From: Stomoxys calcitrans
Taxonomy: Eukaryota; Arthropoda; Insecta; Diptera; Muscidae
Length of the DNA: 64,000 nt
Assembly: GCF_963082655.1 (NCBI RefSeq)
Contig: NC_081552.1
Coordinates: 3,641,648 to 3,705,647, forward strand
Reading direction: 5' to 3'
Part shown: piece by piece, positions 11,141 through 21,054 of the stretch
How positions within the stretch are numbered: position 1 is the stretch's first letter
How the letters are laid out: each line of letters opens with the position of its first letter
Notes under the pieces: model-generated
The model's input: the letters and a program-made list of their open reading frames with translations, nothing else
What the model was told of the DNA's origin: nothing
Databases searched by the model: none
Made by a program: the position numbers and the translations under genes

Positions 11141-11802
11141 CTAAATAAACCTTGCAAAGAAGTTGACATTTTTCCATATAGATATGTGCTTTAACATAGC
11201 GCCACCAAAAATATTCCAAAGGTCAAAAGGCGGCCAATTTGACGGTCCCGAACATGAAATAAAATATTCACCGAAGTCGCCTCTCAATAGGTCCATTGTT
11301 ACGCGTGCTGTGTGGCATGTGGCACCGTCTTGTTGAAACCACATGTTATGCAAGTCAAACTCTTGCATTTTGGCAAAAAAAGTTGGATATCATCGTCAGA
11401 GGTAGAGCTCACCACTCACAGTTACGTTACGATTCGCATTATATTTGCAGAAGTACGGTCCAATGATGCCACCAGCTTATAAACCGAACCAAACTGTGAC
11501 TTTTTCTGGATGCATTGGTAGCACTTGCAATGCTTTTTTTGCTTTAATCTTTACTCCAAAATCGACAATTCTGCTTATTAACGTACCCATTCAGCCAAAA
11601 GTAACTTGGTTGTGAAATGGAAGAAGCGCACAATCAACTTTCTTAACAGAGCACGCATTTTGATAACACAATTCAACAATTTGCAAGCGTTGTTCGTTTG
11701 TAAGACGATTTATGGTTAAATTATAGACCAAACAAAAGATGTTTCATAGTAAAACAAAACACAAAACGAGCGTGAGCTGCTAAAACCAGTGTTGCCAAAA
11801 AG
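11141..11802 (-). pseudogene. Tc1/mariner-type transposase remnant
   Basis: The reverse strand encodes the middle of an IS630/Tc1/mariner transposase. The clearest part is 11141-11368, with NMWFQQDGATCHTARVTMDL (the second catalytic Asp is in QQD) and SGPSNWPP. Upstream on the same strand, out of frame, are WLNGYVNKQNC-like and WSK sequences and an N-terminal RLTNEQRLQI-like start near 11700. The N-terminal start is joined almost directly to the catalytic core, so the DNA-binding region is deleted. The third catalytic region after NWPP is shortened to FDLWNIFGG, removing the usual x-D-L-T-P-L-D segment. Multiple stops. The 5' end near 11800 reads tttttggcaacactgg, shared with the copy at 35.9 kb. 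Confidence 0.85.
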
Positions 11803-11960
11803 CTTTATTTTTTACTGGTGTGACAGAAGTTTTGTATGCAGAATCAAATTATGCCCATCAACTGAATTTATTTTGTATACATTTTTAGCTGAATCAATGG
11901 TGGTGGGTTCCCAAGATTCGGCCCGGCCGAACTTAGCACGCTTTTACTTGCTTTGTGATT
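11803..11960 (+). mobile_element. HINE group B, 3'-end piece
   Basis: Contains aatcaatggtggtgggttcc, the hairpin ttcggcccggccgaa and cttagcacgcttttacttg. Its left part (gaatcaaattatgccc) is shared with 13,640-13,690, the 3' part of the next copy, so both come from one subgroup. Confidence 0.7.
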
Positions 11961-12504
11961 TGGGGAGCCAAAGCTTTGTATTTTTATACCCACCACCATG
12001 GGATGGGGGTATACTAATCTAGTCATTCCGTTTGTAACACAATAAAAGAACCCATAAAGTATATTATTCTTGATCGTCTCGACGTTCTAAATCGACCTAG
12101 CCATGTCCGTCCGTCTGTCAAAACCACGATAGCGGTCGAACGAGTAAGCTAGCCGCTTGAAATTTTGCACAGATACTTCTTCTCGATGTAGGTCTTTGGG
12201 GATTGCAAATGGGCCATATATATTTAGATTTGGATGTAGCTCCTATATAAAGCGATCTCCCGGTTTGGCTTCTTATGCTGAAATTTTAAATGAGGTGTTG
12301 TTCTACCACTTCCATTAACTGTGTTATGTACGGTCCAAATCGGTCTATAACCTGATATAGCTCCCATATAAACCAATCTCCCGATTAGACATCTTGAGCC
12401 CCTGGAAGCTGCAGTTTTTGTGCGATTTGGCTGAAATTTTCCACGTAGTGTTCTGTTACGACTTCTAAAAATTGCGCCTTGTACGGGCTTAATCGGTACG
12501 TAAG

Positions 12505-12650
12505 TTTTTACATGACATAGTACCTCACAAATGTTGCCAGCATTAGGAGGGGGAAAACCACCGTTGAAATTTTTTTTCGGACCGGCTCGCCACGATTTTG
12601 TCCCAGGCCAGGCGGACATGCTAACCTCTGCGCTACGGTGGCCTCCAACC
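12505..12650 (-). mobile_element. SINE, promoter-side fragment
   Basis: Reverse-strand copy of the tRNA-derived SINE at 60.5 kb. Box A (tagcgcagaggttagc, complement at 12,620-12,635) is intact; box B is decayed (cacgattttgtccc on +). It ends at catgtaaaaactt, so the 3' body and tail are missing. It lies between a monomer ending aatcggtacgtaa and one resuming acctgatatagc. I see no clear target-site duplication. Confidence 0.75.
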
Positions 12651-12745
12651 TGATATAGCACCCATTTAAACCGATTTCCCGATTTGACATCTTGAGCTCC
12701 TGGAAACCACAATTTTTGTCCGATTCGCCTGAAATTTTGCATGTA

Positions 12746-13342
12746 AAGGGTGATTTTTTTGAGGTTAGGATTTTCATGCATTAGTATTTGACAGATCACG
12801 TGGGATTTCAGACATGGTGTCAAAGAGAAAGATGCTCAGTATGCTTTGACATTTCATCATGAATAGACTTACTAACGAGCAACGCTTGCAAATCATTGAA
12901 TTTTATTACCAAAATCAGTGTTCGGTTCGAAATGTGTTCATTCACCGTAACGTTGCGTCCAACAGCATCTTTGAAAAAATACGGTCCAATGATTCCACCA
13001 GCGTACAAACCACACCAAACAGTGCATTTTTCGGGATGCATGGGCAGTTCTTGAACGGCTTCTGGTTGCTCTTCACTCCAAATGCGGCAATTTTGCTTAT
13101 TTACGTAGCCATTCAACCAGAAATGAGCCTCATCGCTGAACAAAATTTGTCAAAATTTCGAACCGAACACTGATTTTGGTAATAAAATTCAATGATTTGC
13201 AAGCGTTGCTCGTTAGTAAGTCTATTCATGATAAAATGTCAAAGCATACTGAGCATCTTTCTCTTTGACACCATGTCTGAAATCCCACGTGATCTGTCAA
13301 ATACTAATGCATGAAAATCCTAACCTCAAAAAAATCACCCTT
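12746..13342. mobile_element. Fold-back mariner derivative (597 bp) with TA target duplication
   Basis: TA at 12,744-12,745 and 13,343-13,344 flanks an element beginning aagggtgattttttt and ending with its complement. Inverted arms of about 180 bp (12,746 to about 12,925 and about 13,165 to 13,342) each carry the transposase N-terminal start (MNRLTNEQRLQIIEFYYQNQ on + at 12,859 and its mirror on -). The centre holds a reverse-strand catalytic scrap: FSDEAHFWLNGYVNKQNC, WSEEQPEAVQELPMHPEK and VWCGLYAGGIIGPYFF. The first catalytic Asp (SDEAH) remains; the second and third Asp regions are absent. It cannot encode a transposase, and mobilisation would need one supplied in trans. The 107-residue reverse frame is not a gene. 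See 34,515-35,173 for a second copy. Confidence 0.9.
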
Positions 13343-13765
13343 TAGTATTCTTTTATGACTTCCCACAACTGTAATAAGTATGGTTTAAATCGGGATATGA
13401 CCTGATATAGCTCCCATACAAACCGATCTCCCGATTTGACATCTTGAGCTCGTGGAAGCCGCAATTTTTTTTCGATTTGGCTGAAATTTTGCACGAAGTA
13501 TTCTGCTATGACTGTTAACAACTGTGCCAAGTACGGTCCAAATAGGTCCATAACCTGATATAGCTGACATATAAACCGATCTCTCAATTGCACTTTTTCG
13601 ATTCCCAGAAGCTTTAATTTTTGCCTGGTGTGGTAGAAGTTTGGTATGTAGAATCAAATTATGCCCTTTAACTTAATTTATTTTGTGTACACTTTTTACA
13701 GAATCCATGGTGGTGGGTTCCCACTATTCGGCTCGGCCGAACTTAGCACGATTTTAGTGGTTGTA

Positions 13766-14139
13766 ACTCTTATGTCAATCTAAATCATGAGCTTAAGCAT
13801 TGTTATCCAGACTTATTTTGTTATTGTTTTTTATATATTTAATAGGCCTTGTTGGCTTTGTAATACGGAATGGAAATAAATATATCCAGTACTCTTGATG
13901 ACATCTATTGATCAATAACCCAAACATACCCTATTTGACACTGATACACATAAGCCTTAATATGGGGCCTTCAACAGGGATATCCTTTGAAAAATGTATG
14001 GACCAGTCTACATTAACCCAAAATATCTATGTCATATAACGACATAGTAGATATACCTGCACGGGATAACTAGGAGCATCACACAGGCTGGAACTTTGAT
14101 CTCCCATCTGTATGGTGTTCATTGCTTAGTTACGAGCTA
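13766..14139. other. Unassigned spacer
   Basis: AT-rich; no gene or recognised repeat. Confidence 0.3.
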
Positions 14140-14456
14140 CCGGGCGCGTCCATAAGTTTCGTATAGTGGAATGCTCCATACGGAGTTGCTGCAATTGCAG
14201 TCGCGGACAATCAGCGGTATCGAGCGGAGAGTCTAGTGAGAAGCCGGGCGGCACCGGCTCATGGACAAATAATGAATGCCTAAGATGCTCGATATGACAA
14301 GGCAAGTTATTGGCGCCTTTAAGTAACCAATGGCCATCATGTTCCCGCATCGATCGATCCTTTGGACCGGAACGAGCTTGCTAACCTATTGGAACTAGAT
14401 GAGGATCGCCACCTCCACATATAGACATGTGGTTACAACAACAACAAACTCTAAAA
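14140..14456 (+). repeat. Interspersed repeat B (CAA-ended)
   Basis: Shares long stretches with 61,180-61,520: ccgggcgcgtccat/ca, tagtggaatgctc, cagtcgcggacaatcag, gatgctcgatatgacaagg, cctttggaccggaacgagct. A short piece also occurs at 30,842-30,925. It ends in acaacaacaaac, like the 3' ends of some LINEs with CAA tails, so it may be a LINE 3' untranslated region or a derived non-autonomous element. It encodes no recognisable protein. Confidence 0.7.
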
Positions 14457-14759
14457 GCTATTTGCCGACATTATCATTGTATTAAACGTCATGAATGGAA
14501 GTAAAAGCTCCAGCCAGAATTATTTTCAAGCAGGCATGTGGTCTTCGTTGGTGGTCTTTGATGGACAGATAGAATGGAGAAAGACATCTCCAAACCTGCT
14601 GTTAAAAATTAGAAACGAAGCCTATAAGACCGAAGAGAAGACCGAATGATAGGTTCTGCCCTATAACTAAGTACTAAATCAATACAAACCATTTATCCCG
14701 GTTTTACGTACCGGATTGACCCATTGGAATAAAGGCAATGTGAACAGACCACTAAAGAG
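14457..14759. other. Unassigned spacer
   Basis: No gene or recognised repeat. Confidence 0.3.
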
Positions 14760-14995
14760 ATTGTTTGAAAATTGTTATTACTACGGCCATATAAGTGCAA
14801 ATCCGGCGATAAATATTTATGGATGCTACATCTAAACCTGATCCGATTTTAATGAAATCTCGAACATATGTTAAGATCAGTAGCAAAACAATCCGTGCCA
14901 AATTTTGTGCAGATCGGTTGAAAATTTAAGCTACTACGGCCATTTAAGTGCAAATCGGGCGATACATATATATGGGAGCCAGGGACGTAGCCAGA
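14760..14995 (-). mobile_element. HINE-like monomers, divergent subgroup
   Basis: Two decayed units sharing taagatcagtagcaaaacaa and gtgcagatcggttgaaaatt with the copy at 17,803-18,071. No ends are present. Confidence 0.6.
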
Positions 14996-15310
14996 ATTTT
15001 ATTTGGGGGGGGGCCCACCCCACATTCAAAATTCTTGTTACTGTGAAATTGGTAAAAATACCTCAATTTTGTTTTTTTTTTTTTAATTGTGGTAGCTATT
15101 TGGTGCAGGAACTGACACGCCGGCGGTGACATTTGGTCATAAAGTCTGAGCTGAATATTACACTGATTGCCAACACAGTGCAAATATCTTTTGGAAGTTG
15201 TATTAATGGCTTCGAAAGCTAGGCAACGGTTTTGCTGCTGCTCCGTGTGCCCAGGTTCACATTAACGACGAAAAATACCCAATAATAGAGCTGCCATAGA
15301 AAAATTCTAG
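14985..15310. repeat. Interspersed repeat F (ccagggacgtagcc, G-run)
   Basis: Starts with agggacgtagccagaatttt and a nine-base G-run, and includes taacgacgaaaaataccca near 15,263, which recurs at 25,054. Related edges occur at 17,755-17,800, 45,388-45,415 and 47,500-47,525. No coding content. Confidence 0.55.
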
Positions 15311-15769
15311 CTCGAGTTAGAAAAGAGGTATCGCAATAAAATTTGGACTGGCGTAAAGTAGACGACTGAAACCAGTTACAACAATTGTTCCCATCATGTT
15401 TTGTGGGACAATTGGCTAGTTAAAAGACGGCAATTTTTTATATCCCAAAAATCAAACGAAAAGATTTCTCAAAATGTTTAGGAGTGAGATTTCTGGAATC
15501 CGTTTTATTGTCTTGTTGCATTTGATGGTTTCTATAAAAAAATAAATTGATGGAAAAAATCCTACTTCTTTTGACAGCAGGTTCTATTGTATGCCAAAAT
15601 CATTAAATCCAGTTTTCTTCGCTAAATGATCATAAAATATTAAGAAAATGATTTTTTGTTGTAGGGGCTTAGAAAATAAAAATATTTTTTTTTTTTTAAA
15701 ATTTTAAAATTCAATATATTTGAAAAAATTGTTACGTCGATATAAATTCTCTTAATTGGGAATATACTT
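15311..15769. other. AT-rich spacer
   Basis: No gene seen; long A/T runs. Confidence 0.3.
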
Positions 15770-17095
15770 GTACACCCAATACCAAGGTGTAACTGTATCG
15801 CAATTTTAATAGCTTTAGCCATATTCTTAAAAAAAGAACATTTTGAAAGTTTTAGTGTGTAAATGTACGAATTGAAAAAAAAAACCTCTAGTCGGCCGAT
15901 AAATAGAGTCAAGGTGTAACTGTATCACAATTTTGAGCTCAATCCGTAAATAAAGTACCATTTTGCAGGTTTTATTACCTAAATGAAGATTTTTCAAAAC
16001 AATCTTCTAGTTATCCATTACATAATGCCAAGATGTACCTTTATACCTAATTTCACAGATGTAGCTCAGTCAGCAAATAAAGCACCATTTTGTGCTTTTT
16101 AGTACCAAAATGAACGAATATCAAATAATCGTCTAATCGCTCGGTGCCTAGATATAACTGTACTCGAAATTTCAGAGCTGTAGCTCAATCTATAAAGAAA
16201 GTACTATATTGCACCAATTACAGCACTTAAGTACTTTTTATTCCCTTCCTGGTAAGATTTCAACATTTCATATTCGGTACAACTTATAGTATATTTGTCA
16301 AGACATCGATCATTTTTAGCAATTTTTTTAATTTTACCCTTCTCCGTTCACTGTAAAAGTAAATAAGCTTTTTCGTGTACTTTTTGGTATCAAAATGTGT
16401 GATTTGTTAAAAATTACAGTCAGCCAACATATATTTCTTAGAAGAATCTACATGTTAAATTTCAGAGCTCTAGTTAAATCCGTAAAGAAAGTATGAAATG
16501 GTACCAAATACGATACTAAACGTAAGTCTCCTCCGTTTCCATTACTATTTTTCATATTTTTTTCTTTCTACCTCCTTTATTTCGTAACAACAATCATTTA
16601 AGCCTAATTTCGAAGTTCTATCTCTACCCGTTCGCCCTATGCAAAGCTCACCTTTTTAGTACCATTTTTGGTACTTTTTTGTTTCAAAATGTCCAAAAAC
16701 TCTTTTGGTATCCCAATTAATTTTACCATAGTGTACCTAAGTTCCAAAGTTTAAAGCTCAATTTACAAACAAGGTACCAAAAAGTACTAATAGCGGTACT
16801 AAATGTACGTACCATTTTTCCCACTTCCGGTACTATTTTGGAAAATTTTTTTCACTAAATGTTATTTTTTTGAGACGCTCCTTAATTTGAGCCCAATATC
16901 ATAATTCTAGCCCATCCGTTCGTGCTGGGTTAAAAGTTACAATTTAGTACTTTTTAGTACCTAAACGTACGAATATCACAAAACCCCGTCTTATCGCGAG
17001 CCTACGACCCAAGACCCACATTCGTGCCAAATTTCATGACTCTAGCTTTAGCCGTTTGGGCTGGGCGTTGATCAGTCAATCACGCGTCTCGCGAA
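15770..17095. repeat. Degenerate GTACC-rich tandem array
   Basis: About nine diverged units. Each has a variant of tgtaactgtatc, aatttcagagctctagctca, aatccgtaaagaaagtacc and agtaccatttttggtac, then a gtccgaatatcaaa-type stretch. Landmarks near 15,791, 15,919, 16,036 and 16,155 are about 117-128 bp apart; later ones (16,443, 16,600, 16,736, 16,880, 17,030) are 130-160 apart, with probably one unit lost around 16,300. The pair gtacc/ggtac recurs as short palindromes. The last unit ends gactctagctttagccgttt then tcagtcaatcacgcgtc, resembling the end of other microsatellite-bearing fly repeats. No coding content. Confidence 0.7.
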
Positions 17096-17099
17096 CAAT

Positions 17100-17475
17100 T
17101 TTTTTAGGAAAATGTGGTTTTGTTTATGCAAAATTTAAATTTTTTATTTAAATTTTGGCTTTAAAAAATAATCTCGAGATTAGGTTGTCCTTAGAGAGTT
17201 TTCGGCTGATAGTTAGTCCCAAAAAAAAAATTCATTAAAATGTAGTCTTTAGAAAAAATTTAATAAAATTCTTTTTATAAAAATTTTGTCTTTAGAAAAA
17301 ATGTTAAAGAAATTTTGTCTTAAAAAAATAATTTCGAGGGGGGTCCAGCCCGAGCTGAAGTTTTGTCATATTACGCTGAAATTTTGTCTCTAGAAAAATA
17401 TCATTAACATTTTTTTTAGAAAACAATGTCATTACAATTTTTTCCTTACGAAAAATAATTTTAAGAAGATAAAAT
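17100..17475. repeat. AAATTTTGTCTTTAGAAAAA tandem repeat
   Basis: Short degenerate units of about 30-35 bp built on ttagaaaaaatttaataaaa and aattttgtctttag. A related tract lies at 24,830-25,050. A gagggggg run followed by tccagcccgagctg interrupts it near 17,338, and this may link it to repeat F. Confidence 0.65.
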
Positions 17476-17477
17476 TA

Positions 17478-17716
17478 TCAAAGGGCGCAATTCTTATTCG
17501 AATTAGCTGACGTTTTACACAGGTCTCCAACATATAATTTAATTGTGGTCCAAACCGGACCATATCTTGATATCGCTCTTATGGCATATCAAATCTTTTC
17601 TTATATCCTTTTTTGCCTAAGAAGAGATGCCGGGAAAAGAACTCGACAAATGCTATCCATGGTGGAGGGTATATAAGATTCGGCCCGGCCGAACTTAGCA
17701 CGCTTTTACTTGTTTA
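17478..17716 (+). mobile_element. HINE group A, 3'-end piece
   Basis: One partial monomer, then aagaagagatgccgggaaaa, atggtggagggtatataaga, the intact hairpin ttcggcccggccgaa and cttagcacgcttttacttg. Confidence 0.8.
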
Positions 17717-17754
17717 GAATAAATTTTATTTAAAATTTTTCTTAAGACAAAATC

Positions 17755-17802
17755 ATTTTGAGGAGGAGCTCGCGCCCGATCCCCCCTGGCTACGTACCTG
17801 AT
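17755..17802. repeat. Repeat F edge, inverted
   Basis: gatcccccctggctacgtac is the complement of the repeat F start at 14,985. Confidence 0.5.
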
Positions 17803-18071
17803 GGAAGCTATATTTAAATCTGAACCGATTTTGATAAATATATGCAAATATGTTAAAATCAGTAGCAAAACAATCCGTGCCAAATTTTGTGCAGATCGGT
17901 TGAAAATTGTCCTTACTCCGGGTAGTCGGACAGAGAGACAACTGGACATGGCTAGATCGACTTAAAATGTCATGACGATCAAGAATATATAGGGTCTTAG
18001 ACGCATATTTCGAGGTGTTACAAACAGATGACGAAATTTGTATACCCCCATCCTATGGTGGAGGATATAAC
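17803..18071 (-). mobile_element. HINE 5' half, divergent subgroup
   Basis: Contains gtgcagatcggttgaaaatt, one degenerate GTCY tract, acatggctagatcgactt and agaatatatag, and ends ccatcctatggtggaggata. The next HINE follows with only aac/TT sequence between, so the two are head to tail. Confidence 0.75.
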
Positions 18072-18806
18072 AAGTATAAGCGTGATAAGTTCGGCCGGGA
18101 TCAATCTTGGAAACCCACCACCATGGATTCTGCTAAAATATGGGAGCTATTCCTGGTTATATACCGATTCGGACAGTACTCAGCACAGTTGTTGTGAGTT
18201 ATAACAGAACACTATGTGCAAAATTCAACCAAATCGGATTAAAATTGTGCCTTCCAGGAGCTCAAGAAGCCAAATCGGGTGATCGGTTTATATGGGAGCA
18301 ATATCAGGTTATTGACCGATTTAAACGGTACTTGGCGCAGTTGTTGGAAGTCATAACAGAGAACTACGTTTCAGCCAAATCGAATGAAAATTGAGGCTTC
18401 TAGGGGCTCAAGAAATCAAATCCAGAGATTGGTTCATATGGGAGCTATTTAGACCGTACTTTACACTTATTGGAAGTCATGGCAGAACACTACGTGCCAA
18501 ATTTCAGCCAAAATTGCGGCTTCCAGGGGATCAAGAAGTCAAATCGGGAGATCGGGTTATATGGGAGCTATATCCGAATCTGAACCGATATGGCCGATTT
18601 GCAATCCCTAACGACCTACGGCTTGTTATAGGCGTTCGACCGCTATCGTGATTTAAACGGACGGACGGACATGGTTAGATCGACTCAGGATGTCGAGACG
18701 ATCAAGAATAGATATATACTTTATGGGGTCCTAGATCAATATTTCGAGGTATTACAAACGGAATGACTAGATAGTATAGCCCCATCCTATTGTGGTGGGT
18801 ATAAAA
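18068..18806 (-). mobile_element. HINE group B, near full length
   Basis: Starts acaagtataagcgtgataag with a damaged hairpin (ttcggccgggatcaa), then acccaccaccatggattctg, about three monomers and a short gacggacggac tract at about 18,660. It ends cctattgtggtgggtata. Confidence 0.8.
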
Positions 18807-20228
18807 AAGTTTACTATGAGTCATTTGAGAATTTTGGGAATTTGTTGAGACATTTGGGATTTTAGCCGCTTCCACTTTTCCGATTTTAAAGGCTATTAAA
18901 ACTTTAATCCGTAATAAAACCCACGCCAAATATTCTTATTCCTGAAAACCCTCTGGTTCTCATTTACCCACAATGTTCAACTAAGTTTTTTCCTTTTCAT
19001 TTCAACCCATAAAAAAAATTAAATTCCTATTTTTTGTGATTTCTAGACAAATTGATTAACAATGTTAAAAACATTTAAAATATCTTCGGAGGAAATTTAA
19101 CAATTTTATGTGGCCAACCATTATATGATAAACAATGCCCAGAGATTCATTCCTTTTCATATGCAATAGCGGAAATTAATAAATCCCATCATAAAATTGG
19201 AATGTTCAAAATCTCACAAATGAGGCAATCTCATGAATCCCTTCCTCTGCATTGATTTACCTCTTCCATGGCTGGCAATAGTTTTAGTGCCATTATTCTC
19301 TTTACAATTCTTTTTGTTTTTAATTGAGTATATTTGTTTGAACAAAGCAGCATAATAATCGCTTAGTTAAACTAAGGCCTAATATCAATTGTTTATCGGA
19401 TTGATTGTTTTTTAGCCATTTAGCAAAACTTGGTTGATTTTTTGTGTTGGCATTATGGGGCTTTAGGTTTTTAGTGGCGACTTATCTCTTCGGAATCGAG
19501 ACTATCAAAAGCAATTTGAAAAAAAAAACAGACAACCACATTCTTCTGCTATCTCGGCTACAGTTGGAATACCTGGGATGAGAGTATTCCAATTTTATCA
19601 CGGATATTGTCTCCATAACTTTTATTCAAATTAAATTTCAACTAAACAAAGAGACACTTTGAATGCGCATGGCGTTTGATCTAATCCCCTTTGTCCGTTA
19701 TTGGCTGGTTACCATTTTTTTTTCTTTCTTTTTTCATTTATCCCCAGCCTACTACCATATACAGACCGCATGCTTGGCATCTAATCTTGTTTAGATTTTA
19801 TAGATTTTCGTTGTTACGATGTTACGAAAAGTGAAATATTTTAATTTTTCCTAGATCACCGCAAAGCAAAGAGGGTTAACAACAACAGCAACTTAACAAT
19901 GTTGTCTTGGAAATTTATGAATTTGACCCTATTTGGAGAACAATGGACACCGAATCAGTGAGGATTATCTAAATAGGTGTAAAATTCTCTTAATTAAAAA
20001 CCCATATTAATAAACAAATAAAAATGGGGACATTTTACACCTTAAAATCAAAGTAAATAAAGGCTGACATCAATGGGGGACCAAGTATATAATGGTTCAT
20101 GTTTTGTTTCCCCTTAAAGTTTGAAACCCCATATTTGTCATTTTCCGCCCAAAACTCCGTATATGCAAAAAGACTAAAAAACTTCACACAACAAGAAGGT
20201 AAACGCTAAAGCAGCAGCATTTGCCGTT
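18807..20228. other. Unique AT-rich block without recognisable gene
   Basis: About 1.4 kb without repeat landmarks or convincing coding potential. Confidence 0.45.
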
Positions 20229-21054
20229 TTTATACCCTCTAGCATAGGATGGGGGCATGCTAATGTCGTCATTCCGTTTGTAACACATCGAAATATCTTG
20301 ATCCTAGGCGATTTAACCATGTCCGTCCGTCCGTCTTTCTGTCAAAAACACGCTAACTTTCGAAGGAGTAAAGCTAGGTGCTTGAAATTTTGCATAAATA
20401 TTGTACTTCTTATTAGTGCAGGTCGGTCTTTCTTATCCGATTTGGCTGAAATTTCGCACGAAGTATTTTATTTTTGACTTCCAAAATCTCTGCCAAGTAT
20501 GGTCCAAATCGGTTCATAATCTGATAGCGCACCAATCTCGGATCTTTATTTCTTGAGCCGCTTAATTAATTGCGCCTGTCAATTATTATCCAATTTGGCT
20601 GACATTTTGCATAAAGCGTTTTATTCTAACTACTTACAACTGCTCTAAGTATGGTTTGACCACCAACAACTGCCTTAAGTATGGCCCAAATCCGTTCACA
20701 ACCTGATTTAGCTCCAATATAAACCGATCTCCCAATGGTACTTTTTGAGCTTCTAAAGAGAGCAAGTCTTATCCGATTTGGCTGAAAATTTGCACGACTT
20801 ATTGTATGACCTTTAACATACGTATTAAATATGGCCTGAATCGGTTCATAATATAGCTCCCACATAAATAGATCTCCCAATTTTATTCCTAAGTATACAA
20901 GTCATAGCTCATTCATAACTTGGTATAGCTGAAATAGCATAACAATTCTTATCCTTTGTTTGCTTAAAAGAGATATCGGGCAAAGAAGTTGGCAATGGGA
21001 GCCATGGTGGGGGTTATAAGGTTCGGCCCGGCCGAACTTTGCGCGCTTTACTTG
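20229..21054 (+). mobile_element. HINE group A
   Basis: Begins tataccctctagcatagg and contains gtccgtccgtctttc and about three monomers. It ends with ggtgggggttataaggttcg, the hairpin ttcggcccggccgaa and ctttgcgcgctttacttgtt. It runs straight into the next copy. Confidence 0.85.

Larger units (their letters stand above)
11974..13765 (+). mobile_element. HINE group B, interrupted by a SINE and a fold-back mariner
   Basis: The 5' end tatacccaccaccat (11,981 on) is followed by ttgatcgtctcgacg, gtccgtccgtctgtc and decayed monomers. It is broken by a SINE fragment (about 12,505-12,650) and by the 597-bp fold-back element 12,746-13,342. Monomers resume at 13,345 and the element ends in atccatggtggtgggttcc, a one-base-altered hairpin (ttcggctcggccgaa) and cttagcacgattttag. 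Removing both insertions restores the monomer order, which shows they came later. Confidence 0.8.

Noticed and set aside
12224..12823. 199-codon reverse open frame
   Set aside because: It crosses HINE monomers, a SINE fragment and the edge of the fold-back mariner; its peptide is made of the periodic HINE phrases.
12820..13143. Working mariner transposase gene on the reverse strand
   Set aside because: It holds only part of the catalytic core and ends in inverted N-terminal sequence read antisense; the second and third catalytic regions are missing.
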